Shown here: piece by piece, positions 63,306-64,000 of the stretch | Numbering within the stretch: the first letter of the stretch is position 1 | Layout of the letters: each line of letters begins with the position of its first letter | Origin: Alphaproteobacteria bacterium | GTDB lineage: Bacteria; Pseudomonadota; Alphaproteobacteria; Caulobacterales; Maricaulaceae | DNA: 64,000 bases | Assembly: GCA_016124665.1 (NCBI GenBank) | Contig: WGNH01000011.1 | Location: 62,001-126,000 of the forward strand | Direction of reading: 5' to 3' | The notes under the pieces: generated by a model | Told to the model about the DNA's origin: nothing | What the model saw: only the letters and a program-made list of their open reading frames with translations | The model's database searches: none | Translations under genes and position numbers: made by a program

Positions 63306-64000
63306 ATGACCGCCCCTATCCCCCTGATTGCCCCGGCCAAAGGCCTGCGTCTCGACCGCTGGCTGGCGGACGAGCTGGAAGACTATTCGCGCTCGCGCCT
63401 GAAAGCCCTGATCGAGGTCGGACAGGTCAGCTGCAATGGTGTCCCGGTCACCAATGCCGCCGCCAAGACACTGGCCGGGGCGGAATATGTGGTCACCATC
63501 CCCGCCCTCGTTTCGGCCGAGCCGGAGCCGGAAGCGATTCCGCTGGACGTGGCGTTTGAGGATGAGCATCTGATCATCGTCAACAAGCCGGCCGGAATGG
63601 CGGTGCATCCGGCAGCGGGCAACTGGACCGGCACGCTGGTCCATGCCCTGCTGCATCATTGCGCGGGGACGCTGTCCGGCATTGGCGGGGTGGAACGGCC
63701 GGGTATTGTCCACCGGCTGGACAAGGATACGTCGGGCCTGCTGGTGGCGGCCAAGTCGGACGCCGCGCATCAGGGGCTTTCAGAGCAATTTGCCGCCCAC
63801 ACGGTGGAGCGCGCCTATACCGCCTTTACCCGATCCTCGCCCGAACCCCGCTCCGGCCGGATCGACACGCGGATTGCGCGTTCGGACACGGACCGCAAGA
63901 AGATGGCGGTGGTGAACCGGCAGAACAGTATTGCCGGCAAGCAGGCGGTGACCAATTACCAGACGCTGAGATCCTATGGCCGCGAAGGCGGGGCGATGCT
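63306..64000 (+). CDS. RluA/RluD-family pseudouridine synthase (5' part)
   Basis: Open to the window edge, so the C-terminus is missing. N-terminal S4-like domain (LRLDRWLADELEDYSRSRLKALIEVGQVSCNG), the catalytic motif HRLDKDTSGLL and EDEHLIIVNKPAGMAVHPA. These mark the RluA family that makes pseudouridine in 23S rRNA; RluD is the likely one. The track omits it because it runs off the end. Next to folE except for the cassette. Confidence 0.93.
   Translation, partial: MTAPIPLIAPAKGLRLDRWLADELEDYSRSRLKALIEVGQVSCNGVPVTNAAAKTLAGAEYVVTIPALVSAEPEPEAIPLDVAFEDEHLIIVNKPAGMAVHPAAGNWTGTLVHALLHHCAGTLSGIGGVERPGIVHRLDKDTSGLLVAAKSDAAHQGLSEQFAAHTVERAYTAFTRSSPEPRSGRIDTRIARSDTDRKKMAVVNRQNSIAGKQAVTNYQTLRSYGREGGAM

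Noticed and set aside
1-64000. CRISPR array, prophage or insertion sequence
   Set aside because: No regularly spaced repeats, transposase, integrase or phage structural genes were seen.

Overview
The window is chromosomal DNA of an alphaproteobacterium. High-GC coding bias, a PhaR/PhaB polyhydroxybutyrate locus, ftsE-ftsX-ydcF-plsC, DUF2125, DUF3108 and DUF4175 proteins, a Coq7 hydroxylase, a CarD/RpoH pair and a perfect CtrA-type box (TTAA-N7-TTAA) suggest a stalked or dimorphic marine lineage such as Maricaulales/Hyphomonadaceae. The genus cannot be fixed from sequence reading alone. Most of the window is dense core genome with 4-base start/stop overlaps.

Layout. 0-10 kb: tail of a phytase-like esterase, a lipoprotein amidohydrolase, an isochorismatase-like hydrolase, rpmB, a DUF3108 protein, a Suv3-like helicase overlapping an S4 RNA-binding protein and a TerB protein, then fdxA, carD and rpoH. 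10-23 kb: a nuclease, tRNA-Arg(CCT), an AbgT transporter, an operon of nucleoside hydrolase, ribokinase and an IPNS-like oxygenase, a secreted S1/P1 nuclease, a secreted metzincin, an SDR, and pgeF-selO-esterase. 23-32 kb: a pair of intergenic repeats beside tRNA-Leu(CAA), then exoD, dsbB, coq7, an HNH nuclease, gluQRS, a DMT exporter, a Rieske oxygenase and a cobalamin adenosyltransferase. 32-48 kb: yceI, etfBA, tlpA-like, argH-lptM, DUF4175, ftsEX and envelope genes, hisC, gloB. 48-60 kb: phaB/phaR with a candidate operator, a CtrA-box small-gene locus, glycosyltransferases and an O-antigen ligase, thrS-yidD, an IscU-like scaffold and cysS. 60-64 kb: folE and an rluD-like gene, separated by a foreign cassette.

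The most unusual part is 61.5-63.3 kb. A visibly AT-rich two-gene operon (a DUF262 protein directly abutting a small HEPN protein with an RN-SFV-H motif) sits between folE and the pseudouridine synthase gene. A short duplicate of the synthase 5' end (MTAPNNLIG versus MTAPIPLIA) remains at the far border, as if the cassette arrived with a divergent copy of the neighbouring gene. Its organisation resembles a phage-defence or toxin module, but the function is inferred.

Other structure outside genes: a two-hairpin dispersed repeat present once near each end of the window with a base-pair-preserving change in one stem; a palindrome between phaB and phaR; five convergent gene pairs whose stop codons interlock; and several clean intrinsic terminators.
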